Positions 7,536 through 19,493 of a stretch of DNA of 64,000 bases are shown here, in pieces. Position 1 is the stretch's first letter, and each line of letters begins with the position of its first letter. Origin of the DNA: Martinezella rhizogenes (lineage in GTDB: Bacteria; Pseudomonadota; Alphaproteobacteria; Rhizobiales; Rhizobiaceae). Under the pieces are notes generated by a model, which was not told the DNA's origin, searched no databases, and saw nothing but the letters and a program-made list of their open reading frames with translations. The position numbers were made by a program, and so were the translations under genes. Location of the stretch: positions 372,001 to 436,000 of the forward strand of contig JAAMEZ010000006.1 of the NCBI GenBank assembly GCA_013322215.1, in the 5' to 3' direction.

Positions 7536-8072
7536 ATGAATTCCGAACAGCAAGAACCAGACGAGCGACGACCCAAAAAGGTTGGCTCGGTCGAAATTCG
7601 CGCGGCACGTCCCTCCGATGCCGAAGGGATCGCCGCGATCGCCAACCTGCCCGGCTTCCGCGCCGGCACGCTGCGGCTGCCTTTTCAAAGCACCGAAGAG
7701 ACGCAACGATGGCTGGACAAGCACGACCCCAATGCAACCAGGCTCGTTGCCGTGCTTGACGGGCAGATTGTCGGCAATGCCGGCCTCAATCGGCTCTCCG
7801 GCCGGCGGATTCACAGCGGCAGCATCGGCATGGGCGTGCATGACGATTTTACGGGCTGCGGCATCGGTTCCGCTCTTATGGCCGCCCTCGTCGATACCGC
7901 CGACAATTGGCTGGCGATCAAGCGCCTGGAATTGACCGTCTATGTCGACAATGAGCCCGCGATCGGACTCTACGAAAAATTCGGGTTCGAAACCGAGGGG
8001 CGTCTGCGCGCTTTCGGTTTCCGCAACGGCCAATATATCGACGCATTCGCGATGGCGCGGCTGAAATTCTGA
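7536..8072 (+). CDS. GNAT family N-acetyltransferase
   Basis: The 178-residue protein has the GNAT fold. After VEIRAARPSDAEGIAAI come the central strands (TRLVAVLDGQIVGNAGL), the acetyl-CoA pyrophosphate loop DFTGCGIGSALMAALVD (near 105-120) and YVDNEPAIGLYEKFGFETEGRLRAFGFRNGQYIDAFAMARL, typical of RimI/PhnO-like and L-amine acetyltransferases. The substrate is unknown. The start is supported by AGGAG at spacing 5, but that site is locked in a hairpin. The gene is convergent with ligA, with a shared inverted repeat between them. Confidence 0.88.
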   Translation: MNSEQQEPDERRPKKVGSVEIRAARPSDAEGIAAIANLPGFRAGTLRLPFQSTEETQRWLDKHDPNATRLVAVLDGQIVGNAGLNRLSGRRIHSGSIGMGVHDDFTGCGIGSALMAALVDTADNWLAIKRLELTVYVDNEPAIGLYEKFGFETEGRLRAFGFRNGQYIDAFAMARLKF

Positions 8073-8080
8073 GCAGTAGA

Positions 8081-8109
8081 GAGGCGGCGGATTGCGTTTC
8101 CGCCGCCTC
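8081..8109. terminator. inverted repeat between the convergent GNAT gene and ligA
   Basis: GAGGCGGCGG (8081-8090) pairs with CCGCCGCCTC (8100-8109). The hairpin is strong but lacks a T tract on either side, so it is only a probable transcript end. Confidence 0.5.
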
Positions 8110-8115
8110 TCATCA

Positions 8116-10356
<2,241 letters not shown>

Positions 10357-10610
10357 GGAAAAATCCGCGATCCAATCGCCGGACCGACAGAGGTGGCAAC
10401 GTCGATCACGACAACTTTACGCCATGATCGGTCGTTCTTGATGTTACAGGTGCGGGAAATATCAGCGCCCAGACATCCCTAGTGGAATTCTCTATCCAAT
10501 TCCTGGGGCAGCGGCCCTTCCACGTCTATCGCGGGGGATTTAAGGTAGGCTATTATGAGAGCCAGATCTCAGGAAATGATTGGATCATCAGCAGAAATTC
10601 GAAATCACGC

Positions 10611-11351
10611 ATGAAGCATCGTCTCACCGTTCTCTCTATTTCTCTCGTTATTGCAGTCATGCTCATGAGCTCATTCGTCAGCCGCTCCGCCTTGGGGCTG
10701 GTCGTTCGAGCTTGCGAGATGAACTCTACCCTGACGGGCTCACCTTATCCGTGCCTCAAAATAGTTCAGTCGCAGGACCCGCTGTCTTCATACGTTGTTC
10801 TTCGCGAGCCGGCCGACAAAGAGCGCACCATTCTTGCACCGCTCGCCGATGTACCCGGTATCGAAGACCCCCGCCTTCTCGCCGCGGGAGCGCCGAACTA
10901 TTTTGAGGAAGCCTGGAGAGAGCTGTCGTCAATCGATCCGCGTGCAATGAAGGCTTCGCAACAGAATTTTGCGCTGGCGATAAACGCCGCCAGTTGGCGC
11001 ACACAAGATCGGCTTCATATCCACATGGGGTGCGAAACGCCTCGCTTTAACTCCCTCTTGAAGAGCCATGCGACGGAGATTGAAAGCGGCCGGTTTACAA
11101 ACTTGAAGACCAAAGCTGGCTGGTGGGCAACCTTCCATGCGGCCGACGACCTCTCGAATTTGAATCCGTTGAAGCTCGTCGCGGACGGTGTCGATGGCGC
11201 CCGCTCAAATATGGAAAACGTCGTGGTTGGCGTCTTTGGCTCGATATTGCCGGACGGGCAGCATGGCTTCTATATTCTCGCCAGAATAAACGAAGCACAC
11301 AAATCTCACGGGTCGGCGGAAGATATGATCGATCCCAAATGCCGGCTCTGA
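10611..11351 (+). CDS. cdh: CDP-diacylglycerol pyrophosphatase
   Basis: From the ATG at 10611 the product is 246 residues with an N-terminal membrane anchor (about 5-24). It carries the family's histidine motif, LHIHMGC (His136, His138), after FALAINAASWRTQDR, which matches SLAINSRTGRTQNHFHIH of E. coli Cdh. Other matches are SYVVLREP and APNYFEEAWR. The family is in the HIT-like superfamily and hydrolyses CDP-diacylglycerol to phosphatidic acid and CMP at the inner membrane. The frame is open from 10482, but the extra residues do not look like family sequence. It stands alone. Confidence 0.87.
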   Translation: MKHRLTVLSISLVIAVMLMSSFVSRSALGLVVRACEMNSTLTGSPYPCLKIVQSQDPLSSYVVLREPADKERTILAPLADVPGIEDPRLLAAGAPNYFEEAWRELSSIDPRAMKASQQNFALAINAASWRTQDRLHIHMGCETPRFNSLLKSHATEIESGRFTNLKTKAGWWATFHAADDLSNLNPLKLVADGVDGARSNMENVVVGVFGSILPDGQHGFYILARINEAHKSHGSAEDMIDPKCRL

Positions 11352-11460
11352 TGCATGTCGCGCAGACCTTCGTGCATCAGCCAAGCTCATTCACAGCCCA
11401 CCGCACCGATTTCGTAAGGTGACCGAACCAAATACAGGCTGCAAAGTCGTCAGCAGCGGA

Positions 11461-12093
11461 TCAGGACCAGCGCTCACAAAAGGCTTCGATGTCGCTTGAC
11501 TGAAAATCGGCAAGCCGCTCCATGATGGTTTCGAAAGGCCAATTCCACCAGGCGATGGACGTAAGCCTCTCTGCGATGGTTCGCGTGAAGCGTTCTCGAA
11601 TGAATTTCGCGGGAATACCGCCGACAATCGTATATGGTTGGACATCTTTGGTAACGACCGCGCCTGCTGCGAGTACGGCACCGTCTCCAACCTTTACGCC
11701 CGGCAAAACAATCACGCCGTGACCAATCCACACATCGTTGCCGATGACAGCCCGATCCTGCTTTCGCCGGTCAAAAAAGGCGTGGTCCCGCACGGCGTCC
11801 GCCGAGTAATATTCCGGACAGTAGGTGAAGCGGTGCATAGACGGGCGATCCATCGGATGATTGGGAGCACCAATCCTGACCTCCGCCGCGATGGCACAAA
11901 ACTTTCCAATCGTTGCATCACCGACGATGCAGCGCGGTCCCAAATAGGAGAAATCCCCGAGTTCGGCCGCGTGCAGAGACGTGTCCGCCAAAACCTCACA
12001 GCATCTACCGATGCTCGAATCCCTTATGCTCGCCGTCGAGTGGATAACGGTTTCCGCGATTTTGGGGCGATTTGGCTGTACGGTCGAGTGCAT
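11461..12093 (-). CDS. hexapeptide-repeat acyltransferase of the phosphonate-associated type
   Basis: The 210-residue protein is a left-handed beta-helix transferase with imperfect hexapeptide repeats ([65 protein letters not shown], ending with [13 protein letters not shown]). The segment [13 protein letters not shown] and the WWNWPFETI tail resemble the transferases usually encoded with phn genes (TIGR03308-like). No phosphonate genes are visible nearby, so the substrate is open; chloramphenicol acetyltransferase-like (Xat) activity is an alternative. Confidence 0.82.
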   Translation of the reverse strand: MHSTVQPNRPKIAETVIHSTASIRDSSIGRCCEVLADTSLHAAELGDFSYLGPRCIVGDATIGKFCAIAAEVRIGAPNHPMDRPSMHRFTYCPEYYSADAVRDHAFFDRRKQDRAVIGNDVWIGHGVIVLPGVKVGDGAVLAAGAVVTKDVQPYTIVGGIPAKFIRERFTRTIAERLTSIAWWNWPFETIMERLADFQSSDIEAFCERWS

Positions 12094-12188
12094 TGACAGT
12101 CTCCGGATTCTGGCCTGCCTAGCCGGGGACGATGAAGGATATATGACGCAAGATCGTCGAAAGACCGAAGCGAGGTATCAGTGACAGA

Positions 12189-13862
12189 TCAGCCGTTGCC
12201 GGCCAGCAAGCGCTTGGCAGCCGCCCTCGCCTCCTCGGTCACCGAGGCTCCGGCGAGCATGCGGGCGATTTCCTCGGTGCGATCCTTCGGTTCCATGGTG
12301 GCAACACGCGTGGAAATCTTTTCCGAGCCGTCCGCAACCGGCCCCTTGGAGATCAGCAGATGCGTTGCAGCACGGGCCGCGACCTGGGGTGCGTGGGTGA
12401 CCGACAGCACCTGCACGCGATCGGACAGGCGCTTCAGCCGCTGGCCGATCGCATCCGCGACCGCACCACCGACGCCGGTGTCGATTTCGTCGAATACGAG
12501 GGTCGGCGCCGAGCCGCGATCGGCCAGCGCAACCTTCAACGCCAGAAGAAAACGCGACAGCTCGCCTCCGGAGGCAACCTTGGTGATCGGCCCCGGCCGT
12601 GTACCAGGGTTCGTCTGCACGTGGAATTCGACGACATCTATACCCTCGGCCGTTCCGGCTTCGGGATCGCTGGTGATCTCCACCATGAAACGCGCGCGCT
12701 CGAGCTTCAAGGCTGGCAGTTCGGTCATGACGGCTGCCGCAAGCGCCTCGCCTGCATGGCGGCGCTTCTCCGACAGGCTGCGCGCGGCAACATCATATTC
12801 CGCCTTGGCGGTGGAAAGCTCCGCAGCAAGCCGCGACAGCCTCTCCTCGCCCGCATCGAGATCGGCAAGATCTGCAATCATGCGTGCGGCCAATGCCGGC
12901 AGTTCAGTCACCGGCACCGAATATTTACGCGAGGCGCCCCGCAGCGCGAACAGACGTTCTTCGACGCGCTCCAGTTCACGCGGATCATATTCCGTCTTGC
13001 GGAGTGCTGCCTCCACTTCCATCTGTGCGTTGGAAAGCTGGTCGAGAGCGGCGTCGAGCAGCGCCACGGTATCTTCCAGGAGGCCCGGCGCTTCGTGGCT
13101 CTTGCGTTCCAGCCGGCGCACCAGCGAGGCGATATGCGGTACAGGCGAGGCATTGCCGTTGAGGAATTCGGAAGCCTCGGCAATATCGCCGGCGATGCGC
13201 TCGGCCTTCATCATCCGCGAGCGCTTTTCGGCAAGCTCGTCTTCTTCGCCGTCCTGCGGCGAGAGCTTCTCCAGCTCCTCCACGGAAGCACGAAGATAGT
13301 CCGCTTCACGCGCTGCCTTCTCGACCTGCTCCCGATGTTTCTTCAGGGCACGATCGGTATCGCGCCAGATTTTGTGCAGCCTGCCGACCTCCTGCGCCTC
13401 TTCGGCGAGGCCCGCAAAGGCATCCAGCAAGGTGCGGTGCGCGTTGGTATCGACGAGCGCCCGGTCATCGTGCTGGCCATGAATTTCGACGAGGAGCTGG
13501 CCGATTTGGCGCATGAGCTGAACGCTGAGTGCCTGATCGTTAACAAAGGCCTTTGTACGCCCGTCAGCGGATTGTACGCGGCGGAAGATCAGATCGCCGT
13601 CATCATCGATATCATTGTCGCGCAGAAGCTTACGGGCCGGATGCTGCGTGCCGACATCAAAAACCGCGGTCACCTGGCCGCGGTCCTCGCCATGACGCAC
13701 TAACCCGCCATCGCCGCGCCCGCCAAGGGCCAGCGACAGACTGTCAAGCAGGATGGATTTGCCTGCACCCGTCTCGCCGGTCAACACCGAAAGCCCGGAC
13801 TCGAAGGCAAGATCCAGCCGCTCGATCAAAACGATATCGCGGATCGAAAGCTGGATCAGCAT
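12189..13862 (-). CDS. recN: DNA repair protein RecN
   Basis: The 557-residue SMC-like ATPase has an N-terminal Walker A GETGAGKS (29-36) and a HGQHDDRALVDTNAHRTLLD segment. A long charged coiled-coil middle (about 160-360) is followed by signature VASGGELSRFLLALKVAL and Walker B PTLVFDEIDTGVGG near the C-terminus, then VLSVTHAPQVAARA. RecN acts in double-strand break repair. It starts 12 bp after the bamD stop codon on the same strand, so it is probably transcribed with bamD. Confidence 0.97.
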   Translation of the reverse strand: MLIQLSIRDIVLIERLDLAFESGLSVLTGETGAGKSILLDSLSLALGGRGDGGLVRHGEDRGQVTAVFDVGTQHPARKLLRDNDIDDDGDLIFRRVQSADGRTKAFVNDQALSVQLMRQIGQLLVEIHGQHDDRALVDTNAHRTLLDAFAGLAEEAQEVGRLHKIWRDTDRALKKHREQVEKAAREADYLRASVEELEKLSPQDGEEDELAEKRSRMMKAERIAGDIAEASEFLNGNASPVPHIASLVRRLERKSHEAPGLLEDTVALLDAALDQLSNAQMEVEAALRKTEYDPRELERVEERLFALRGASRKYSVPVTELPALAARMIADLADLDAGEERLSRLAAELSTAKAEYDVAARSLSEKRRHAGEALAAAVMTELPALKLERARFMVEITSDPEAGTAEGIDVVEFHVQTNPGTRPGPITKVASGGELSRFLLALKVALADRGSAPTLVFDEIDTGVGGAVADAIGQRLKRLSDRVQVLSVTHAPQVAARAATHLLISKGPVADGSEKISTRVATMEPKDRTEEIARMLAGASVTEEARAAAKRLLAGNG

Positions 13863-13874
13863 CTGCGCTCAATC

Positions 13875-14720
13875 TCACGTCCCAAGAAGAAGTTTCTTGC
13901 CCGCTCTGGAAATCCACGAGCCCGAGTTCTCACTTGGCTCTACGCCACCCTTTTGCAGCAGCTGATAGGAATCCTTATACCAGCGGCTGTCCGGATAGTT
14001 GTGACCGAGAACAGCGGCTGCCGTCTGGGCTTCCGGAACGATACCCATCGCGTAGTAAGCCTCGACCAGGCGCGCCAGCGCTTCTTCAATCTGGTTGGTC
14101 GTCGGGTACTGCTCCACCACAATGCGGAAGCGCGAGATTGCCGCGAGGTAATCCTTGCGTTCCAGATAGTAGCGGCCGATCTGCATTTCCTTGCCGGCGA
14201 GCTGGTCGCGGGCGAAGCGGATCTTCTCCTGAGCGTCGCTGACATACTGCGACTTCGGATAGGTATTGACGAGCTTGGTCATCGCCTCGATCGTCTGCTG
14301 TGCCGCACGCTGATCCTGCGTGACGTCGACGATCTGCTTGGCGTAGGACGAACCGACGAGATACTGCACGTAGTCGGCGTCTTCCGAGCCCGGATATTGC
14401 TTGAGATAGGTATTGCCGGTCTGTACCGCGTCGTCATACCGACCCGTGCGATACTTCACGAAGGTGCTCATCACCAATGCTTTGCGGGCCCACTCGGAGA
14501 AGGGCTGCTGCTGATTGATGGCGTCGAACTTCTTGCCAGCTTCCGTCATGTTGCCAGCCTTGATGTTGGCTAGGCCCTGATTGTAGAGCATCTCCGGCGG
14601 ATCGGCCTCGACACCGAGCTTGGTGATGTCGATATCCTTTTTCGTATTACACCCCGTCACCACCGCACCGGTACCGGCCAGAAGGAGCGATACGAGCAAA
14701 GCCCGTGCTGTGATATTCAT
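13875..14720 (-). CDS. bamD: outer membrane assembly lipoprotein BamD
   Basis: From the ATG at 14720 (preceded by AAGG) the product is 281 residues with a lipoprotein signal, SLLLAGTGAVVTGC, acylated Cys24. TPR-like helices follow (PPEMLYNQGLANIKAGNMTEAGKKFDAI, YPGSEDADYVQYLVGSSY, YLERKDYLAAISRFRIVVEQYP). BamD is the lipoprotein of the Bam complex that inserts beta-barrel proteins into the outer membrane. The order lpxC-bamD-recN-ligA downstream of ftsZ is a familiar alphaproteobacterial neighbourhood. An in-frame ATG at 14744 would add eight residues. Confidence 0.94.
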   Translation of the reverse strand: MNITARALLVSLLLAGTGAVVTGCNTKKDIDITKLGVEADPPEMLYNQGLANIKAGNMTEAGKKFDAINQQQPFSEWARKALVMSTFVKYRTGRYDDAVQTGNTYLKQYPGSEDADYVQYLVGSSYAKQIVDVTQDQRAAQQTIEAMTKLVNTYPKSQYVSDAQEKIRFARDQLAGKEMQIGRYYLERKDYLAAISRFRIVVEQYPTTNQIEEALARLVEAYYAMGIVPEAQTAAAVLGHNYPDSRWYKDSYQLLQKGGVEPSENSGSWISRAGKKLLLGT

Positions 14721-14809
14721 GCGTTCAGACCTTGCAAAACCCATCGGATGACTGTCCCATAGCCGTCGTTGCGGAGACGGCGTTCTCTCTCGCTGGCGTT
14801 TCTAGCCGC

Positions 14810-14841
14810 AAAAACACCATCAGGGCAACGCATTGATGGTG
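14810..14841 (-). terminator. second terminator or attenuator between lpxC and bamD
   Basis: On the minus strand CACCATCA (14841-14834) pairs with TGATGGTG (14822-14815), followed by TTTTT. It lies about 90 bp before the bamD start and could end lpxC read-through or attenuate bamD. Confidence 0.6.
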
Positions 14842-14976
14842 CATTAACGCATTTTTGTGGCAAAGACCGCATATCCGCAGCCTTTAATCACTGTTTTGAC
14901 AGGGATTTCTCATATCGGCCCACGCTGCCCTGCCGCCGCTTCGCGATCGAAGACAAACCCTATGAGTCGTCCGTCA

Positions 14977-15013
14977 AAAAAAGAGCCGCCCTTCATCAGA
15001 GCGGCAGCTTTTT
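14977..15013 (-). terminator. terminator after lpxC
   Basis: On the minus strand GCCGC pairs with GCGGC around an 11-nt loop, followed by a C and a run of seven T, about 25 bp past the lpxC stop. Confidence 0.6.
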
Positions 15014-15034
15014 CTCATTCCAATCCCGAAAAGA

Positions 15035-15991
15035 TCACGCCGACCAGGGAGCGAATTCGGGAGCATTGACCGCGATGTACTCACGACCGTGACCACGCTG
15101 ACGCGGTGCCGATGTTTCGACAACCTCGTAAGCCGAGGCGTCGCTGAGCAATGCCTTCAGGGCATTCGCATTCATGCGATGACCGCCGCGATAGGAGCGG
15201 TAGCAACCAATGAACTGTGCGCCGGCCAGAGCCAGATCGCCGACGGCATCCAGCGTCTTGTGGCGGACGAACTCGTCCTTGGGATAACGCAGGCCCTCGA
15301 CGTTGATGACGGTGTTGTCGTCGGAGATGACGACGGAGTTTTCCAGCGACGAGCCCAGTGCATGACCTGAAGCCCACAGCGGCTCGACATCGCGCATGAA
15401 GCCGAAGGTACGGGCGCGCGACAGTTCAGTCTTGAAGGTCTCAGCGGTCAGGTCGCCTTCCCACTTCTGGCGGCCGATCAGCGGGCATTCGAAATCGATC
15501 TCGACTTCGAAGCGCGTGCCGTCATAGGGGCGGAACTCGCACCAGGAACCACCGGCTTCGATGCGCACCGGCTTGATGACGCGGATGTAGCGGCGCTTGA
15601 CGCCAAGCGAAACGATGCCAACCTGCTCGATTGCTTCAATGAAGGGATAGGAGCTGCCGTCCATGATCGGCATTTCTGCACCGGACACCTCGACGACGAC
15701 ATTATCGAGGCCGATCGCATAGATCGCAGCCATGACGTGCTCGACCGTCGCGACAGAGCGCGCCGGAGAAAAACCGAGAACCGTGCAGAGATCCGTATTG
15801 CCGACCTGCGAGGAAACGGCGCGAAGTTCAGTCACATCGCCATTATCGTGCAGGCGCTGGAAAACGACGCCGCTGCCGGCTTCGGCGGGATAGAAGGTGA
15901 TCGACACGTTGGCACCGGAATGAACACCAATACCGGAAAGTGTCACAGGGTTTGCAATGGTGGTCTGAAAACCAAGCAATCCAATTGCCAT
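15035..15991 (-). CDS. lpxC: UDP-3-O-acyl-N-acetylglucosamine deacetylase
   Basis: The 318-residue protein from the ATG at 15991 has the LpxC zinc ligands in their contexts: EHVMAAI (His85) and RHKTLDAVGDL (His244, Asp248). The catalytic His271 lies in GGHRMNANALK. MDGSSYPFIEAI is also conserved. LpxC catalyses the committed step of lipid A synthesis. It follows ftsZ but is separated from it by 330 bp with a terminator, so it has its own promoter. The frame is open ten codons upstream; 15991 is preferred because the family starts there. Confidence 0.96.
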   Translation of the reverse strand: MAIGLLGFQTTIANPVTLSGIGVHSGANVSITFYPAEAGSGVVFQRLHDNGDVTELRAVSSQVGNTDLCTVLGFSPARSVATVEHVMAAIYAIGLDNVVVEVSGAEMPIMDGSSYPFIEAIEQVGIVSLGVKRRYIRVIKPVRIEAGGSWCEFRPYDGTRFEVEIDFECPLIGRQKWEGDLTAETFKTELSRARTFGFMRDVEPLWASGHALGSSLENSVVISDDNTVINVEGLRYPKDEFVRHKTLDAVGDLALAGAQFIGCYRSYRGGHRMNANALKALLSDASAYEVVETSAPRQRGHGREYIAVNAPEFAPWSA

Positions 15992-16093
15992 ATAAGTTCT
16001 GCCTTCGTCTGTCTGATCCAAGCCGGGCGGTCATCTTCGGACGCTTACCCTTATCGCCGGTTCAGTCTGTTAACTATGCCACGCACCTCACAT

Positions 16094-16111
16094 ACATTCG
16101 TCATCGAATGT
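16094..16111. promoter_or_regulatory. stem-loop or operator-like dyad upstream of lpxC
   Basis: ACATTCG pairs with CGAATGT around TCAT, about 100 bp upstream of the lpxC start. There is no T tract, so this is not a terminator. It could be a protein-binding dyad. Confidence 0.3.
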
Positions 16112-16239
16112 GATTCAGCGGGCTTGCTTGATATCTACATACGCGCCAGGGCATCGCATTCCAAATCACTGTTTCTTTCGTTTTGTTACGAAAGCAGCCG
16201 ATTGAATTCATTGGGTAATTTTAAATATGACAACAGGTA

Positions 16240-16277
16240 TAAAATAAGGAAATCCGGGGTCTTTCGGCCCCGGATTT
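16240..16277 (-). terminator. terminator after ftsZ
   Basis: AAATCCGGGG (16250-16259) pairs with CCCCGGATTT (16268-16277). On the minus strand the stem is followed by CCTTATTTTAT. It closes the ddlB-ftsQ-ftsA-ftsZ transcript before lpxC. Confidence 0.7.
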
Positions 16278-16321
16278 CATCAGGATGGTTAGCAACCTAT
16301 TAAAAGGCTGCCCATTGCGGG

Positions 16322-18058
16322 TCAGTTCGACTGGCGGCGCAGGAAGGCCGGAATCTCGAGCTGATCGTCCTCATGGCTTGCCATGCGTGCCTGCGGAGCC
16401 TGGCGACCGTGATCGTCGAGATTGCCGCGACGCGGAGCGTAGAGGCTTGCTTCCGGCGACGGTGCACGACGCTGCTGCGGAGCCGCGTTGTTCGTCGAGG
16501 CCATCATGTCGTCGAAAGCCGGATCTTCTTCGCGGCGGCCGAGCGAATTGGTGATTCGCTTCAGCAGACCCATCGGGCCACGCTCTTCGGTCGCCTGTGC
16601 GGCTGCCGGCTGGGCGCGGTGTTCCATTTCGGCCTTAACGACCGGCGGGAAATCCTCGACCTTCGGCATGCGGACCTGCTCAGGAGCCTGGCGAATGACC
16701 GGCTGCTGATGCATGACCGGCGCCTGCTGCTGCGGCTGAACCGGGGCCTGACGGACCGGCTGGGCTTCCGGAGCGGCTGCGAAGATGCGGCTCTGCGGAC
16801 GGAAGTTATCTTCCGGCGCTGCGGCCTGAAGCATGACCGGCTGCTGCTGGGCATGTGCCTGGCGGCCCATCTGGAATTCCAGTTCGCGCTCCAGATCGGC
16901 CTCTGCCGCACGAATGGTCTGAGCAACCGGATCCACGGTACGAGGAGCCGGAGCGGCAGCCTGTGCGGTTTGGGCCTGCGCGACATGGACAGGCTGAGCT
17001 GCGGCCGCTACCGGAGCGGCGGCCGCGGAAGGACGCATAGCGGGCTTTGCGGCCGGGCGGAATTCCATACCCCGGTCGGCAGCTTCGTTCATTGCACGGT
17101 CGATGCCCGTTGCGACGACGGAAACGCGGATGATGCCCTCAAGCGATTCGTCGAAGGTGGCGCCGAGGATGATGTTGGCGTCCGGATCGACTTCTTCGCG
17201 GATGCGGGTTGCGGCTTCGTCGACTTCGAAGAGGGTCAGATCGCGACCACCAGTGATCGAGATCAGCAGACCCTGTGCACCCTTCATCGAGGTTTCGTCG
17301 AGCAGCGGGTTGGCAATGGCAGCTTCGGCAGCCTGCATTGCACGGCCCTGGCCGGAAGCCTCACCGGTACCCATCATGGCGCGGCCCATTTCGCGCATGA
17401 CCGAACGGACGTCGGCGAAGTCGAGGTTGATGAGACCTTCCTTCACCATCAGGTCGGTGATGCAGGCAACGCCCGAATAGAGAACCTGGTCGGCCATCGA
17501 GAACGCGTCGGCGAAGGTCGTCTTGTCGTTAGCGATGCGAAAGAGGTTCTGGTTCGGAATGACGATCAGCGTATCGACCGACTTCTGCAGTTCCTGGATG
17601 CCCATCTCGGCGAGACGCATGCGGCGACCGCCTTCGAAGTGGAACGGCTTGGTCACGACGCCAACGGTCAGGATGCCCTTGTTACGAGCGGCCTGTGCGA
17701 CGACCGGTGCAGCACCCGTACCCGTACCGCCGCCCATGCCGGCGGTGACGAAGCACATATGCGTGCCGTTCAGGTGATCGATGATTTCATCGATGCACTC
17801 TTCGGCAGCTGCACGGCCGACTTCCGGCTGCGAGCCGGCGCCGAGACCTTCCGTGACGTTGACGCCGAGCTGGATGATCCGCTCTGCTTTCGTCATGGTC
17901 AGTGCCTGCGCGTCGGTGTTGGCGACGACGAAATCGACGCCCTGCAAGCCTGCCGTGATCATGTTGTTGACGGCATTACCGCCACCGCCACCAACACCGA
18001 ACACGGTGATTCGCGGCTTAAGCTCGGTGATATCTGGCTTATGCAGCTTGATAGTCAT
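16322..18058 (-). CDS. ftsZ: cell division protein FtsZ
   Basis: The 578-residue tubulin homologue has [14 protein letters not shown] near the N-terminus and the GTP-binding signature GMGGGTGTG (107-115). A GTPase domain runs to about residue 320. A linker of roughly 230 residues rich in Gln, Ala and Pro follows, and the end is the conserved tail [10 protein letters not shown] that binds FtsA and other partners. FtsZ polymerises into the division ring. The long linker is typical of rhizobial FtsZ1. It is 103 bp downstream of ftsA. Confidence 0.97.
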   Translation of the reverse strand: MTIKLHKPDITELKPRITVFGVGGGGGNAVNNMITAGLQGVDFVVANTDAQALTMTKAERIIQLGVNVTEGLGAGSQPEVGRAAAEECIDEIIDHLNGTHMCFVTAGMGGGTGTGAAPVVAQAARNKGILTVGVVTKPFHFEGGRRMRLAEMGIQELQKSVDTLIVIPNQNLFRIANDKTTFADAFSMADQVLYSGVACITDLMVKEGLINLDFADVRSVMREMGRAMMGTGEASGQGRAMQAAEAAIANPLLDETSMKGAQGLLISITGGRDLTLFEVDEAATRIREEVDPDANIILGATFDESLEGIIRVSVVATGIDRAMNEAADRGMEFRPAAKPAMRPSAAAAPVAAAAQPVHVAQAQTAQAAAPAPRTVDPVAQTIRAAEADLERELEFQMGRQAHAQQQPVMLQAAAPEDNFRPQSRIFAAAPEAQPVRQAPVQPQQQAPVMHQQPVIRQAPEQVRMPKVEDFPPVVKAEMEHRAQPAAAQATEERGPMGLLKRITNSLGRREEDPAFDDMMASTNNAAPQQRRAPSPEASLYAPRRGNLDDHGRQAPQARMASHEDDQLEIPAFLRRQSN

Positions 18059-18161
18059 TGTACCCGTTCCTTCTCTTTATGGCCGCATCGCCACGCCGGC
18101 CAATTCACTCGATTTCACTTGCCTGATGCTTGCCCCGGAATGAATTTCCGGGATCAGGCAC

Positions 18162-19493
18162 TCAGAAACTCTCTTTCAGCCATTGGCCGACACGACCGAT
18201 CCGGCTGTTGTTACCTCCAAACGACGAGAGCAGACCGCTGCTCGGCGCATGTGTTTCCATGTCTGCAACCTGCGGATAGATCATCAGTCCCACAGCCGTC
18301 GAAAAAGCCGGACCCTTGGCTGCCGTCGGCAGACCAGACACGCCCATCGGACGACCGATACGGACATTGCGGGCAAGTACCCGGCGCGCCACATCGGGCA
18401 GACCGGTCAGCTGGCTGGCGCCGCCGGTGAGGACGACGCGCTTGCCGACGATCGGGCTGAAGCCCGAACGCTGGATGCGATCGCGAATGAGCTCGAGGGT
18501 TTCCTCGATACGAGCCTTGACGATCCGCGACACCAGGGCCTTCGGCACCTGCGTCGGCTGGTCACGCTCATCTTCGCCGATCGGCGGGATGGAAATCAGT
18601 TCACGCTCTTCCGAAGAATTTGCGAGCGCCGAGGCATGGACGACCTTCAGGCGCTCAGCATCCTCGATGCGGGTGGAAAGGCCGCGGGCAAGGTCGGTGG
18701 TGACATGATGGCCGCCAAGGCTGACGGCATCGGTATGCACGAGCTTGCCCTCGGCAAAGACCGAAATCGTTGTCGTGCCGCCACCCATGTCGATCGCAGC
18801 GCAGCCGAGTTCGACTTCATCGTCGACGAGGGCGGCAAGACCACTGGCATAAGGCGTCGCGACCATGCCTTCGACCGAGAGATGTGCACGATTGATGCAG
18901 AGCTCAAGATTGCGAAGCGCTGCGCGCTCTGCCGTCACCACATGCATATCGACACCAAGGGCGTCACCGAACATCGCCAGCGGATCGCGGATGCCGCGCT
19001 CGCCGTCGAGGGAATAACCGGTTGCCAGTGAGTGCAATACGGCTCGCTCCTGGCGAACCGACTGCTGGCAGGCCGCGGCCAGAACCTTCTTGAGATCGTT
19101 GGCTTCCACTTCCTGACCACCGAGATCGATGGTCGCGGTGTAGATGTCGCTGCCAAGGCGGCCAGCCGAGACATTGACGATCAGGCTGTCTACGGTGAGG
19201 CCCGCCATGCGCTCGGCGGCATCGACCGCGAGCCGAATGACACCTTCCAGGGCGTCGAGATCGGCAATCACACCGGTCTTGATGCCGCGGGAGCGCTGAT
19301 GGCCGATACCGATGATCTCGATATTGTGCGTGCGGTTCGGGAGAACCTGGCTCTCCTCGCGCGGCGTCAGCCGGCCGATCATGCAGACGACCTTCGTCGA
19401 GCCGATGTCGAGGACCGAGACGATATGCGACCGCTTCGAAGAGAGCGGCTTCAACCGAGGCAGGCCGAAATGGGACGAACCGAATAAGCTCAT
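18162..19493 (-). CDS. ftsA: cell division protein FtsA
   Basis: The 443-residue actin-like ATPase has phosphate-1 VLDIGSTKVVCMIG, the 1C domain (GHQRSRGIKTGVIADLDAL), phosphate-2 AAIDMGGGTTTISVF and the adenosine motif VVLTGGASQLTGL. It ends in an amphipathic helix (RIGRVGQWLKESF) that anchors it to the membrane and tethers FtsZ. Its start overlaps the ftsQ stop by 4 bp, indicating translational coupling. Confidence 0.97.
   Translation of the reverse strand: MSLFGSSHFGLPRLKPLSSKRSHIVSVLDIGSTKVVCMIGRLTPREESQVLPNRTHNIEIIGIGHQRSRGIKTGVIADLDALEGVIRLAVDAAERMAGLTVDSLIVNVSAGRLGSDIYTATIDLGGQEVEANDLKKVLAAACQQSVRQERAVLHSLATGYSLDGERGIRDPLAMFGDALGVDMHVVTAERAALRNLELCINRAHLSVEGMVATPYASGLAALVDDEVELGCAAIDMGGGTTTISVFAEGKLVHTDAVSLGGHHVTTDLARGLSTRIEDAERLKVVHASALANSSEERELISIPPIGEDERDQPTQVPKALVSRIVKARIEETLELIRDRIQRSGFSPIVGKRVVLTGGASQLTGLPDVARRVLARNVRIGRPMGVSGLPTAAKGPAFSTAVGLMIYPQVADMETHAPSSGLLSSFGGNNSRIGRVGQWLKESF

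Noticed and set aside
16373..18430. 685-codon plus-strand frame opposite ftsZ
   Set aside because: It is a long antisense frame caused by high GC and strong codon bias of ftsZ, with no domain.
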